A stretch of 64,000 nucleotides of DNA. It comes from Mauremys mutica (lineage: Eukaryota; Chordata; Testudines; Geoemydidae). The DNA is taken from the NCBI RefSeq assembly GCF_020497125.1, contig NC_059082.1, forward strand, positions 30,774,965-30,838,964, in the 5' to 3' direction. The position numbers and the translations under genes are program-made. The notes beneath the pieces were generated by a model that saw only the letters and a program-made list of their open reading frames with translations, was not told the DNA's origin and searched no databases. This document shows positions 12,637 to 24,048 of the stretch, in pieces. The stretch's first letter is position 1; every line of letters starts with the position of its first letter.

Positions 12637-13681
12637 CTGGGGTTCTCAACCTTTTTCTTGCTGAGGCCCCCCTCAACATGCTATAAAAACGCCAGGGTCT
12701 GGTGGGCGGAGGGGGAGGGGGCAGGCGCCTCCGGCTGGGATAACCTTTGGGCATAGGCATAGTTTTACTTCTATTTGAGGGGGCAAGGTCTGACAGGGCT
12801 CGAGCCAGCTCTGCACAGCGGGGTTCAGGGAGGGAGCACCACCTCCACCCCCTGATTCACTCAGGAGGCCACCCAGCCTGCCTGGGCTGTGGGGAGATGC
12901 AACCAAAAAAAATATAAATCAGAGGATGGACCCAGTTCAAAAAGTTTGATGCAGCCCCCAGGTGACAGCGCAAAGTCTGCCTTGAGCCACATGCCACAGC
13001 AACAGCGCAGAAAGGTGGCAATATGCCATATGCCATGCCACCCGTACTTCTGCGCTGCTGCTGGTGGTGGCCTTGCCTTCAGAGCTGGGTGCCTGGCCAG
13101 CACCCGCCAGTATCAGGCCGCCCTGCCAGTGCTTAATTTGTGCCAGGGCTGAGCTCTAGCCTCTGACATCTCTTTCAATACAAATTAAACATTGGGGGAG
13201 GCAGCAGGGCCCAGAGGTGATGGGGGGGGGCAGCCCAGGGAGCCTGTGGGGGCCAAGAGTGATGGGGGGGCACCAAAATACAAGTTTGCCCAGGGTGCCA
13301 TTTTCCCTAAGGCCAGCCCTGCTCAGGGTGCAGGCAGCGGGTAGCTAGGGGCTGAGTGGGGTGGGGTGGGGTTCCCAGCTTCAGCGAAGGGGGCACACTG
13401 AGGTTCCTGGCTTCAGCCCCCTACTGCTCCTGGTTTGAAGGGGGTGGGAGGGAGGTTTGCCAGCTTCAGCCCCACATTGTTCCCAGCTTCGGGGAGGGAG
13501 GGGGGCGCCAGCTTTAGCCCTGTGCCGCTTCCGGCTGGGGTTGAGGGCGCTGGCTTCAGACACCCTGCGCCACTCCTGGCTTCAGCACTGGGGACCGGGT
13601 TTCAGCTGCGGGGCTCCACGGTTCCCCTGAAAGGGTTCACGGACTCCCAGGGGGCTGCCGATCCCCAGTTGAGAACCACTG
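12637..13681. mobile_element. GC-rich non-autonomous hAT element (1.05 kb)
   Basis: The left end CTGGGGTTCTCAAC and the right end (reverse complement CAGTGGTTCTCAAC) form a hAT-type terminal inverted repeat. A perfect 8-bp TSD, GTTTATAG, is at 12629-12636 and 13682-13689. The interior is strongly GC-rich with G-runs and repeated 'ggcttcagc' modules near 13380-13610. ORFs here are shadows of that composition. A fragment of another element lies inside at 13195-13321. Confidence 0.88.
13195..13321 (+). mobile_element. Fragment of the CAGGGC-type element also seen at 18.7 kb
   Basis: Ends with ACCAAAATACAAGTTTGCCC, then GTGCCATTTTCCCTAAGG, then CCAGCCCTG. The same string, with a few changes, ends the 17216-18740 element. 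The left terminus could not be found, so this is probably truncated. It lies inside the 12637-13681 hAT. Confidence 0.6.
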
Positions 13682-14346
13682 GTTTATAGCATAAGAATAC
13701 AAGAGTATGACCTCAGATAAGAGAAATTTGTACAGTGCTTTTAAACAGCCTCTAAACTGCATTAAGTAAAATAATCTCTTCTTATCCATTAGGATTGAGT
13801 AAATATTTCTGTTCTATCGTACATGTTCCAAATAGCGTTCTGTTGTATAAGAGCTAATGATAGAGTGACATTGACCATCTCCCTTCTTAATCAATTGATT
13901 CCTAATCATCAGCTCAGCCAACATATCATTGATATAATTGTATAACTAAAGAACTGCCTAGTCCAAATAGCCTTGTTTCATTTTATGCTGCAGGACAGGA
14001 TCAACATTCATGGTATTGGAGTGTACTTGAAATAAAGCACTTCCGATGTTTTATGTCTTGGTTTTGGTTGGGGCAATTAAATACCTACAAAAGTTAGTGT
14101 TTCATTTATTCTTCTGCCATGAACTGTATCCCCGAAGTATGTCAGTCTGCCTATATATTAAAAGCAAGCAGTATTTGCCCCAGATTTTAAGGTTTGTTGT
14201 TAAAAAAAAAAAAAGATTTTGAGTCCTATGTAAATTCAACAACTCGGATTTAACAAAAAACTGTAGACTAATTAAGCTGCTTTCATACATATTCACACAA
14301 TAGGCCCCCATCCCTGGCTGTTTGAAGAATTACTATTGCTACTCAG

Positions 14347-14425
14347 ACAAGGGTACAATGGCACCCAGCTCAATGGGGCCCTGCCCTTGGATGGGGCTGC
14401 TACTGTAACTAAAATAATTTTTTTA
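14347..14425 (+). repeat. L2/MIR-like tail fragment
   Basis: Contains CAATGGGGCCCTGCCCTTGG followed by GGGGCTGCTACTGTAACTAA, matching the order of the common amniote tail 'caatggggccctgat, then tggggcct, then gctactgtaata'. Old and short. Confidence 0.4.
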
Positions 14426-14752
14426 AGATGATTTAAGGCACCTTCATCCTCTACTCCTCACCCCAGGCTACCTGTCCACCAGACTGTCCCCTGGCATAAA
14501 TTACATCAGCTTTCATGCTGACCCCAATGGCCCCAAGGAGCTGAACCCACAGCGGGGAATCACTAAGGCACAGGGAAGCCCCAGCCATTCAAGCAGTAGC
14601 GGGAGGTGTGATAAGTTGATGGGTGGCATAGAACCACGATAAGATCCCTCTCTGACTGGCAGCACCTCCAATAGTGCTACTTTTGCAATGCAGACCTGTC
14701 TAAGCAACTGCAGCTATGGAGAGAATCAGTTTTAATAGCAAGAAGGAAGAGA

Positions 14753-14824
14753 GGGCCTGATCCAAAGCCAATTCCAGTCAATGGAAACTTTCCCATGGAC
14801 ACCAGTGACCTTTGGATCCAGTCC
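14753..14824. repeat. Palindromic ancient MITE copy
   Basis: Starts GGGCCTGATCCAAAG and ends CTTTGGATCCAGTCC, which are imperfect inverted copies, with the motif CAGTCAATGG between. It has the same architecture as the segments near 2950 and 31690. No TSD could be fixed. Confidence 0.5.
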
Positions 14825-14829
14825 ACAGG

Positions 14830-16006
14830 GAGCAAAGCGCTGTGTGATTACAGAACAGTACACCTGGTGTGACATGGTTTGAGGCATCTGTACGTGTACA
14901 AGATAGGAATTTTCATTGATTTTATGAACTCCATATATAACAGTAACCTTCAGTGTGTATTAAATCAATCATTGGCTGACAGGGACCATGCCACATACCA
15001 CACCTCCTGTTTGGAAGTAGCTACAGGATAATCAAAGAAGTCGTTAACATGGAATGACTTTGCAGGGTGCTCCTACAAAAGACCTTTTTCTTAAAACATG
15101 CCCACTTTCTGGCCAGCACTAATCACTTTTAGGGCTTATGTGTCTTACAGGGACCTTCTTCTGTAAAAAAAATGTCAGGTGTTTTTGTATCACCACAACC
15201 TGTTCCCCTGAAACACCTTTGATCACTAGGGCCCTCTACTACTGTTTATGGCAACATGAGCTTTAGAAATACTTGAAGTATAAATATATAATAATCCAGA
15301 AATGAGTCTGTCTCATGGGACATGTCCTTCACCAATCATGAGTTTCAGGGTTCTCCAATGATTTCAACATTAAGAAAAAATATTGAGGTCTTCCTACCAT
15401 CCAACATTACAAAAATAAATTTCACCTTGGTAATATATTTTAATACTTAAGAGCTATGTTTATCTTCTATTTGTCCATTAATCCAGTCAAATGTCCATAA
15501 CATAAACCTCACTGATGAAACTGTTAAATTTGAAAATAATAAAACACAGAGCAGGTCCACTGCACTCCTTTGCTGAAGAAAATCTTTTATGTATTTAATT
15601 GGATTAAAATATTAGTTTAACATCAAGTTATTCCCCTCCCAGCTCTGAAGAAAGCCAAGAGGGCCAAAATGTAGACAATCAGGAAGAAATAACTTGATAT
15701 TTAATAACCTATTACATATACGTGAATGGGTTGAAAGTACTTTCCCAAGAAGTAGCCAAGCAATTGAGTATTTCTCTAAGAAAGAATTATTTGTAAATCA
15801 TGATTTTCAATACCACAAGCTTGATAATGACATTAATAAAGAGCTATGCAGGTAGATTCCATTAATTTTTAAGAAGTTACATCAAAACAATAATATGCAC
15901 TTTGCATTTCAAGCTGATCACCAGAGAGAAAAAATATCTACCAACATTCATCCTAATATTTTTTGAAAATCAGTTTTAGGATTAATAGCATCATCTTTGA
16001 AGAAGT
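14830..16006. other. Anonymous AT-rich sequence
   Basis: No gene or assignable repeat was seen. Confidence 0.4.
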
Positions 16007-16225
16007 GCTCATGAAAAACTTCCTAACTGTAAAGGTGGTTAAGCATGGGAACAAATTACCTAAGGAGGTTGTGGAATCTGAATCACTGGAGGTTTTTAAA
16101 GATCAGGTTAGACAAACACCTGTCAGGGACAGTCCAATAAATACTTAGTCCTGCCCCAGTGCAGGGGACTTGACTAGCTGACCTATCGAGGTCCCTTCCA
16201 GTTCTACATTTCTATTTTTCTGTGA
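16007..16225 (+). mobile_element. CR1 LINE 3' end
   Basis: A 5'-truncated CR1 retrotransposon tail. Landmarks in order are GTTAAGCATGGGAACAAATT, AGGAGGTTGTGGAATCT, GACAAACACCTGTCAGG, GAGGTCCCTTCCAGTTCTAC and a terminal TTTTTCTGTGA, the usual CR1 3' end with its ATTCTRTGA-type octamer. The open stretch 15963-16148 is partly CR1 and codes for nothing meaningful. CR1 is the dominant LINE of turtles, birds and crocodilians. Confidence 0.88.
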
Positions 16226-16925
16226 CAGAAGTTTTCCTTCAGACCTCAGAGCTAAAAGAAGAACATGGGTAAGACTGTGGCTTTAAGCCTAGCCTACCTT
16301 ATGTACAGAGGAGTATGAGGAGGAGCTGCTTACTAGAGGATACACCGTGCCCAGGGCACAGAAATATGGCACAGTTACTCTGGGCACAAACTTGCAGCTG
16401 CAAAAATGAAGACTTACTTTGACACTTGTCTTAAAGTCTGTCTGCAAATTCTATATCTTATATTGGTTCATTAGCATAGACTATTTACTAGGGATGTCGA
16501 TTAATCACAGTTAACTCATGCAATTAACTCAAAAAATTAACTGCAATTTAAAAAATTAGTTGCAATAAATCAGTTTTAATCACACTGTTAATATAAATTC
16601 AATTGATATTCTATTGTTTAAGTATTTTTGCATGGTTTTCTACATTTTCAAATATATTGATTTCAATTACAACACCGAATACAAAGTGTACCGAGCTCAC
16701 TTTATATTATTATTTTGTTAAAAACAATAACACTGTAAAAATGATAAACAAAAGTAGTATTTTTCAAGTCACCTCATACAAATACTGTGATACAATCTCT
16801 TTATTGTGAAAGTGCAATTTACTAATGCAGATTTTTTTTGTTACATAACTGCACTCAAAACCAAAACAATGTAACACTTTAGAGACTACAAGTCCACTCA
16901 GTCCTACTTCTTATTCAGCCAATCA

Positions 16926-17138
16926 CTAAGACAAAAGTTTGTTTATATTTATGGAAGACAATGCTGTCCGCTTCTTATTTACAATGTCACCTGAGAACAG
17001 GCATTTGCATGGCACTTTTGTAGCTGGCATTGCAAGGTATTTACATGCCAGATATAATAAACATTCGTATGCCCCTTCGGCCACTATTCCAGAGGACATG
17101 CTTCCATGCTGATGATGCTTGTTAAAAAAATAATGCAT
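16926..17138 (-). pseudogene. hAT transposase C-terminus, left inverted arm
   Basis: A minus-strand 70-aa frame reads YLACKYLAMPATKVPCKCLF, then SGDIVNKKRTALS. This is the hAT dimerisation (HATC) block: a [LH]-A-x-[KR]-Y-L-A-M-P-A-T core, then LFS, then a G-D-I-V/K-K-R motif. A one-residue loss between LFS and GDIV and the missing N-terminal part make it non-functional. It is the inverted counterpart of 18930-19292. Confidence 0.8.
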
Positions 17139-17275
17139 TAATTAAATTTGTGGCTGAACTCCTTGGGGGAGAATTGTATGTCTCCTGCTCTGTTTTACCC
17201 GCATACTGCCATATACGGGGCTCGCCTTATGGGAGGGCCTCTGGGGCAACCACCCAGGGGCACTATGGTCAAGAA

Positions 17276-17728
17276 CAGGGATTTCAAACTCAAATCACCA
17301 TGAGGGCCACATGAAGACCAGTACATTGACCCGAGGATCACATCTCTGGCACCTTTTCATACAAAGATACAAAAGCCCCCCCGTCTCTGGCCCCGCCCCA
17401 CTCCACCCCTTCCATGAGGCCCCGCTCCTGCGCTGCTTCTTCTCACCCTTCCCCCAACCCCGCCCCCTCCCTGCCCCTATTCCAACCCCTTCCCCAAATC
17501 CCCACCCTGGCCTCATCTCTTCTCCGCCTCCTCCCTCCTGGAAAGTCCTAAGACCGCCAAACAGCTGTTTGGTGGTGGGAAGCACTGGGAGGTAGGCAGT
17601 AGGTGTGCTCAGGGGGGCGGAGGCAGGGGGGTGAGGGTGAGGGGATCTTGGCTGCCAGTGGAGTCAGCGCCTATGGCGAGCCACAGGAAATAACTCAGCA
17701 GGCTGTGGCCACGTGTTTGAGACCCCTG
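17276..17728. mobile_element. hAT MITE nested inside the 17216-18740 element
   Basis: Ends CAGGGATTTCAAACT and (reverse complement) CAGGGGTCTCAAACA, 453 bp. The flanks GTCAAGAA (17268-17275) and ATCAAGAT (17729-17736) match at 6 of 8 bases, a decayed TSD. The interior is C-rich (about 17380-17540); ORFs over it are composition artefacts. Confidence 0.75.
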
Positions 17729-18223
17729 ATCAAGATGGTGCCATGCAGCAGCACAGATATGTAAAGTCAGAAACTGCTCCCAGCTGGCAGGGGAGCGTTG
17801 GGTTGGGGGGGCGGGGTGCAAGGTCATCCAGATTTCTCCCTGCTTCCTCCCAGCAGAGGAACGTGGGGTGGGAAGGCAAGTGGTAATGCAGATACTGCTC
17901 CCCCCCAATGTTCCTCCATGCTCCACTAGGGGGCTGTGAGGTGGGGAGTGAGGTGCAATACCAAGCGCTCTGTGCATCCAGGTCACGTTCCCTGCTTGGG
18001 CTGGGCTGGGCTGTGAGGCAAACATCAGCAGCTGCTGCTCTCTGCCCTCCCCTTATGCAGCCAAGGTGGGGAAAGTGACCGGGATGCAGGGAGCCCTGAT
18101 GTTGCTTCTCACTCCCCTCTCCCTCACAGCTCCTAGGGGGGCACGGAGGAGCAGCACTGGAGAGGGGGAATGAGCAGCAATGCCAGCTGCTCCATGCATT
18201 CAGATTAGTTTCCCCAAGTGAGC

Positions 18224-18650
18224 ACAGGGGGTGCAGGGTTCACGGCAAAGGGGTCACAGTGCAGGGGTTGGAGCATGGGAGGGGGGCAGGGGTTGGGGGG
18301 CAGGGTTCAGGGCAAAGGGGTCACAGTGCAGGGGTTGGAGCATGGGAGGGGGGCAGGGGTTAGGGGTGCAAGTGGGCAGGGATTAGGGACAAAGGGGGAC
18401 AGTGCATGGATTAGAGGCACAGGTGGGAGGGGGTTGGGGTGCAGGCAGGGAGTGCAGGAATTGGGGGTGAAGGGGGCAGAGTGTGGTGGTTAGGGGCACA
18501 GGAAGGAAGTGCAGGGGGCATAGCGTAGAGGTTAGGCAGGAGGGGGCAGGGGTTGGGTCAAAGAGGGGGGTCCAGTGGTTAGGGATACAGAAGGGGTGAC
18601 CAGAGTTAGGGGTGCAGCAGGGGGTGCAGGGGTTGGGGACCATGGGGACC
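18224..18650 (+). repeat. G-rich minisatellite, about 67-bp unit
   Basis: The string GGCAAAGGGGTCACAGTGCA begins at 18244 and again at 18311, giving a 67-bp period with near-perfect identity over about 50 bp. More diverged units (modules such as GGGGTTGG, GTGCAGG, GGGGGCA) continue to about 18650. Multiple G-runs on the plus strand give G-quadruplex potential. It lies within the nested element, not in host DNA. Confidence 0.75.
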
Positions 18651-18929
18651 AGGGGCAATGGGGGGCACCACATTCATGGGGGCGAGGGGCGCCAAAATAC
18701 AAGTTCGCCCAGGACACCATTTTCCCTAAGGCCAGTCCTGGCCATATATTTCATATTATAGCAGTCTCAGATTATGACCCAGCATGTTGTTCATTTTAAG
18801 AACACTGTCACTGCAGATTTGACAAAATGCAAAGCCAGTACCAATATGAAAATTTCTAAAGATAGCTACAGCACTCAACCCAAGGTTTAAGAATCTGAAG
18901 TACCTTCCAAAATCTGAGAGGGACGAGGT

Positions 18930-19292
18930 GTGGAGCATGCTTTCAGAAGTCTTAAGAGCAACACTCCAATGCAGAAATTACAGAACCCAAACCACCAAAA
19001 AAAAAAAAATCAACCTTCTGCTGATGAAAATGAACATGCATCGGTCTGCTCTGCTTTGGATCGTTATCGAGCAGAAGCTGACATCAGCATGGACGCATGT
19101 CCTCTGGAATGGTGGCCGCAGCACGAAGGGACATATGAATCTTTAGCGCACCTGGCACATAAATATCTTGCAATGCCGGCTACAACATTGCCATGCGAAT
19201 ATCTCTTCTCGCTTTCAGGTGACATTGTAAACAAGAAGCGGGCAACACTATCTCCTGCAAACGTAAACAAATTTGTTTGTCTGAGTGATTGA
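18930..19292 (+). pseudogene. hAT transposase C-terminus, right arm
   Basis: A 120-aa frame holds the HATC dimerisation block: C-P-L-E-W-W, then YESLAHLAHKYLAMPATTLP, then YLFSLSGDIVNKKR, then A-T-L-S-P-A-N-V. This is the conserved C-terminus of hAT transposases (a W, then Y-L-x-x-P-A-T, then LFS-x-x-G and R-x-x-L). The catalytic RNase-H-like core further upstream is absent, as expected for a non-autonomous derivative. A 13-A run (about 18997-19009) lies in the frame. Confidence 0.82.
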
Positions 19293-19644
19293 CTGAACAA
19301 GAAATAGGACTGAGTGGACTTGCAGGCTCCAAAGTTTTACACTGTTTTATTTTTTAACATAATTTTACATTTGTAAGTTCAACTTTCATGATAAACAGAT
19401 TGCACTACAGTACTTGTATGAAGTGAATTGAAAATTACTATTTCTTTTGTTTACAGCACAAATATTTGTAATAAAAAATATAAAGTGAGCACTGTACACT
19501 TTCTGGGTTGTAATTGAAATCAATATATTTGAAAATGTAGAAAACATCCAAAAATATTAAAATAAATGGCATTCTATTATTGTTTAACAGTGTGATTAAT
19601 CGCACAATTACTTTTTTTAATCACTTGACAGCCCTACTATTTAC

Positions 19645-20040
19645 TAATGCGTTTGCTAGCCTATTCTTCTGCACATAAGTGATAAGTTTTATTGGCAGTT
19701 GCCAGAACTTCAGCTGTGCCACCTAAGTGGCAGTATGTGTTTAGCAACAGGGTCTGTCACTATATGCTCATGCAATCTTGGACAATGTGAGATAATTGTA
19801 AATTAAAGTAATAAAATACTATACAAAGGATATGCACTCCTATAATAGCAGATGCACATCTGTAGCATTTTTCTTTTCTTTCCACATATGTTATATGATA
19901 AAGAAATGATTCTTATTTATCTATTGCAAATGTATTGTTACTCAAATACTGAATCACTGCAAACTTGGTAACTTTTCTTGGAAAATAATAAAAATCTATA
20001 TCCTGTATCTCTACTTACAGTAAGTAAAACACTAAAATAT

Positions 20041-20074
<34 letters not shown>

Positions 20075-22380
20075 GTTATGCTCCTTCTGGAAGGCTAATT
20101 AGCACACATCTATGCCTTTAATTAGTAGTCAAATAGACCATAATAAGTCTTCACAACTATTCAATGAGGCTCTATAAACTGGCTTTGAGACCAGCTGGTC
20201 ATCAGAGATGCCAGGGTCACTGATGTTATTTCTCTCTTTTGCTTACTATACTTCCTTCCTGAATTACGGTAGATTTCAAAGCATCCTTATTCAACTGCAG
20301 CTTTCAGCAGATTAGGTAATCTTCTCCTTGTACTTTACAGTGATTCCTAGGGGCTGAGTTTGCTCCCTTTACTGCTCTGAAAGCAACATGGGCCCTTCAA
20401 TGTTCCCCCTTATTATAAGCAGGGCCTTGTTCTTTAGTTGCTTCTCATATCTTAGGTTGCAAGGGATAGTGTTTGGTTGGCCTTCTCCCTCCAGTTCCAA
20501 TCCAGATAGAAAACACATAAAGGTGTTGTGGAACCTATAAGTTAAAATAAAAGATTCAGATACTGGATTCAAGTCCCTAATTCTATAGTATGAGATTTTG
20601 AGACAATCTTTCCTTTATAACTGACTAAACTCTGATTTCTCTATCTCATAGATTTAGGACTATTGTCAAACCATTATTTATCTGAATATTAAAGTTTACA
20701 GAACTCTGAAATACCATATAGATATTTGGTCCATTACAAAAATAATTAGCTAGTCTCATGCATTGAAGCATTTCAGAAATGGCCTAGTAATCATAGATAA
20801 AGGTGACAAATTTCACAGAAATTGTTAATAGTAAAAATTTCAATTTGCATTGTTTGTCACAGATTAAAATAAAGTTATTACAACTGCAGAAATTTATAGA
20901 ATTTACAATGCTAATCAAAGATTATATAGTACATGCTCTTGTTTATACTAAATTCTAAATAAACCTGGCCAGTCTATGAAACCTGTGCAGCTGTGAGTGC
21001 ACTCAAAACATTTACTATGTGATTATATAGTGGTAGAGATCCAGCCCAAAATTCAACTGATGATGCAGAAAGATCTGGATTTTTCTTATAACAAACAAGT
21101 AATGACATAGCAGAATGAAAAACAGATAGATCCATTTGAGAGTTTAACATAACAGGGCTATAGCAATGTCAAAATGCCTCTTGTTTAGACCTCTCAAAAG
21201 CTGGGAATTCCAGATCCCCTCATTTTCTGTCCTCCTGGGTTTACCTTTTTAAAAGTGCCTTTCTCTACATAGTCTCCTGGTAGAGGGCTCTTTAAATGTG
21301 GAAAAGACAACCAGCTGCAGCTTTCAATTGACCTTTTAACATGATACTGCTGCAGACTGAAACTCCATTCCAGCTAGTAAGCATGTTAGTTCCTTTTATA
21401 TTGTTTTCTCCTACCTCTCCTTCCTCTGATTCCATAAGAGATGGCATGTCCTCACCTTTCCTTAACCAAGGACACAGTAAAGGGCTCAGTTGGGGGTTCC
21501 ATTTTCCCCCGTTACGTTGTGTTTTGGTTCCAATGTGATAACCTCATCCAATTTACAACAAAAATGACATTAAGGCATTAATTGATGCAAACAAGACAGT
21601 TGCCCTTTTGTACTGAAACTTTCTTTGTTGCTCTGGTATAGACCTTTGTCTTCATGGCAATTCCTCTCTATCACTGAACAATATTAGGGAAATCTATGCT
21701 TGGAATTAAAGGAATATTACTCTGTGTCGAGAAGCTTGTTTTAATCAACAAAACTGTGTCATCAGGATATCTGTAAGCACACAATTTCCATTTTATTCTC
21801 AACAAAAAACATTCCTAAAATTCATTGTAGGCAAAACAAATACTGTTAAAGGCACTTTTTATGAAAACATTGCAGAGTGCTTTATGAAAAATAATATAAA
21901 AATTTCTAAACAAATAGTTTACAGCCTCCATAGCTGCAAATCTATGTAGAAAATCTTTACAGTTATTAATCAATATATTGGGAAGGCTCATCAGTTTTGG
22001 CAGATAGTGGATGGGACTAAATTTTGTAGCTTATCTGTCCATGGTTCACACATTCTTACACTGGCAGACTATATGAAAGTTACACACACAAAACTACATT
22101 AATAGATTGTTAAATAAAGTCAACTACTCAAAAATTAGGAAATACCTGAATTCAGCCCCTTCTACATGTGCATTATGACAGTTTTTAATTACATGATCAA
22201 ACATTTTTTTCCATAGGATCCCAGCCTCATTCACTGCACAGAATGAACAGCTATGCAATGTTTTCTTTTTTCTGCATTGTTCAGTGAGTGTCCCCATGCC
22301 TTATTTATTGCATACTATTCAAATCCTGCTCTGAAGTCAGGATTATTATTTTCCTCCTGGGCTTTCCCCTGGTGCTCATC
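19645..22380. other. Anonymous AT-rich sequence with one microsatellite
   Basis: No gene recognised. Contains the (TC)8(AC)9 tract at 20041-20074. Small ORFs at 20369-20572 (-) and 21341-21538 (+) have no motifs. Confidence 0.4.
20041..20074. repeat. Compound (TC)8(AC)9 microsatellite
   Basis: Sixteen bases of TC followed by eighteen of AC, both uninterrupted. Confidence 0.95.
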
Positions 22381-22404
22381 ACTATGGTAGCTGAGTGCCT
22401 CACA

Positions 22405-22830
22405 AATATTAATTAACTTATCTTCACAATATCCGTGAAGTCAGGATATGGCATTATTCCCATTTTACAGATGGAGAGCTGAGGCAGAGACAAAAGTGTC
22501 CACTAATTTTGGGTGCCCAACTTGAGACACCTATGATACAATTTTTCGGAATACTTAGCATTATATAACATTTCGTATGTTCAAAGCATGGCTCCCATTG
22601 ACATCAGTTTCAGCTGTGAGTGTTCAGCACATCTGCAAATCAGACCCCATGGTCTCGAGTCAGGCCCAAGAAAATGACAAACACACAGCCAGTGTCATCA
22701 GCGAAAACTTTAGATTAAGTGGCTTGCCTAGCATCATAAAGGGCTTATGTAGCAGAGGCAGGGATAGACTCCAATTCTCCGGGGCAGCACTCAACTGCCT
22801 GACCCTTTAGGCCATCCTCTCTCTTCCTGC
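22405..22830 (-). repeat. MIR SINE split by an older-style MITE
   Basis: The minus-strand MIR core is seen as TTCCCATTTTACAGATGGAG, then GCTGAGGCAGAGAC (22457-22492). After an interruption it resumes as AAGTGGCTTGCCTAGCATCA, then GCAGAGGCAGGGATAGACTCC (22716-22772). Joined, these are the usual MIR order (ATTTTACAGATG, then CTGAGGC, then TTGCC, then GTCA, then GCAGAGCxGGGA). The intervening part is annotated separately. Confidence 0.7.
22500..22655. repeat. Ancient MITE inside the MIR
   Basis: Contains ATTTTGGGTGCCCAACTTGA, then GAGACACCT on the left and CTCCCATTGACATCAG, then GTGTTCAGCACATCTGCAAA on the right. This order is typical of a sauropsid DNA-repeat family with a 'gctcagcac-tctgaaaatcaggcc' end. 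Exact limits are uncertain. Confidence 0.45.
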
Positions 22831-22834
22831 CTCA

Positions 22835-24040
22835 ATTGCCTGCCTCATTCACTACACACTTTCCAGCTTCTGCAACAAATAAGGCAAGGGTCCTACAGAC
22901 AACAACTTCCTTCATTATACAACCCTGATTCATCCCCAGAGAAGGCCCCTTGAAGTCAATGGCTCGACAATACTTTATCTGAGATGAGGATTAGCACTAC
23001 TACTCTTGTATGATTTGGTTTCCTATTCTTACCAGGCCCGTTGCTATGAGTTTCTCCATTATGATCTCTTGCCTCTTGTTGAGTCAGCCCATTTGTTAAT
23101 ATGCAGTAAGATTGCCACGGATTATGTAACTGAAAAAGCTGAACCCAAAACAGAGCAGCACCAGCGATAGCTCAGCTGCTGCAGCAGTTGAGCACTCCAA
23201 GGGTATGGGTGGCTTTACTAACTTATTTAGCAAACAGAATGTAGAAAGCCCCAATAAAGATTCATTTGATGAGTATCACTATTTCACCCATCAGCTTTCT
23301 GTTGCCATCGGAGGCATGCTGTTAGTTTGTTAATAATTTTAGTCAATTTCCTTGGCTCGCTACACTTAATTGTTGTCAACTAGAAAACAAAATTAAATTC
23401 TTATTTTCTTTGTGAGGACCTTGTGCTCAACATTTCAAAGCTCCTCAAATAACAGATGTTAATTTCTGGGTCTTTTTGTTTACAGTTACCCCTCGAGAAA
23501 GAGGCAGGAAAGGCCCACATTTTTTTCTAATATTTTTACCTCTCTGTCTAGGCTCTTTATCAGGGCAAGATGCTGAGTTCCGGGATTGATTTAGCTTCTG
23601 GTTTTGAATCTCAGGCATATTGAATGCCTGGGATGATGGATCGATGACCAGCACTGATCTGAAAATGTTTAACTGTTACCAAAAGTAGCACTGTGGATAC
23701 AGGCTCAAACCCTTAGCTCATTTGACCTTGTAGATCCATCTGCCACACTGCTCTACAGGAAGAAGGCTGTAGCTCTGACTGGTACTGAGGTTGTTTTAAA
23801 ATTATCTCACTGTGCCATTCTTGAGGTCACAGCTCTTTTTTGTTTGGGAACATCAGCAAATCGCATATCAAATACAAGCCAGTCAGAGCCCAGTTCAGTT
23901 TAGATTAAAAGAAAACAAACACTTATTGGAAATTACAAGAAAAGAAAGGAAACAGGAAGAAAAAGAAAGAAAGTTAATGCTTGGACTCCTTAACCTAGAT
24001 ACTACTTCAGAACCCTAAAATATAACATCATAAATCCAAG
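22835..24040. other. Anonymous sequence
   Basis: No gene recognised. A purine-rich stretch (A and G only, for long runs) lies at about 23930-23975. Confidence 0.4.
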
Positions 24041-24048
24041 TTATAGGT

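Larger units (their letters stand above)
17216..18740. mobile_element. CAGGGC-type hAT-like element inserted in the fold-back hAT
   Basis: The left end CGGGGCTCGCCTTA and right end (reverse complement CAGGACTGGCCTTA) form an inverted repeat. A perfect 8-bp TSD, GCCATATA, is at 17208-17215 and 18741-18748. The 1525-bp interior holds another insertion (17276-17728) and a G-rich minisatellite (about 18224-18650). Joining the flanks across one TSD restores the uninterrupted host transposon sequence, which supports the boundaries. Confidence 0.85.
16489..19636 (+). mobile_element. Fold-back hAT element, host of two nested insertions
   Basis: Ends TAGGGATGTC on the left and (reverse complement) TAGGGCTGTC on the right, with a perfect 8-bp TSD, CTATTTAC, at 16481-16488 and 19637-19644. 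The left arm (16489 to about 17120) is an inverted, diverged copy of the right arm (about 19050-19636), so both arms carry the end of a hAT transposase gene. The middle (17145-17207 and 18749-19050) is single-copy transposase sequence interrupted by the insertion at 17216-18740. Without insertions the element is about 1.6 kb. Confidence 0.88.

Noticed and set aside
12673..13689. Possible CpG island and promoter
   Set aside because: The GC-rich block coincides exactly with a hAT element bounded by GTTTATAG duplications; no gene starts nearby.
17295..18025. Opposing ORFs of 90-140 aa
   Set aside because: They lie in the GC-rich interior of nested MITEs and give low-complexity proline or glycine-rich peptides.
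23930..23975. Lysine/glutamate-rich coding exon (ORF 23812-24018)
   Set aside because: The charge comes from an A/G simple tract; no homology or splice context recognised.
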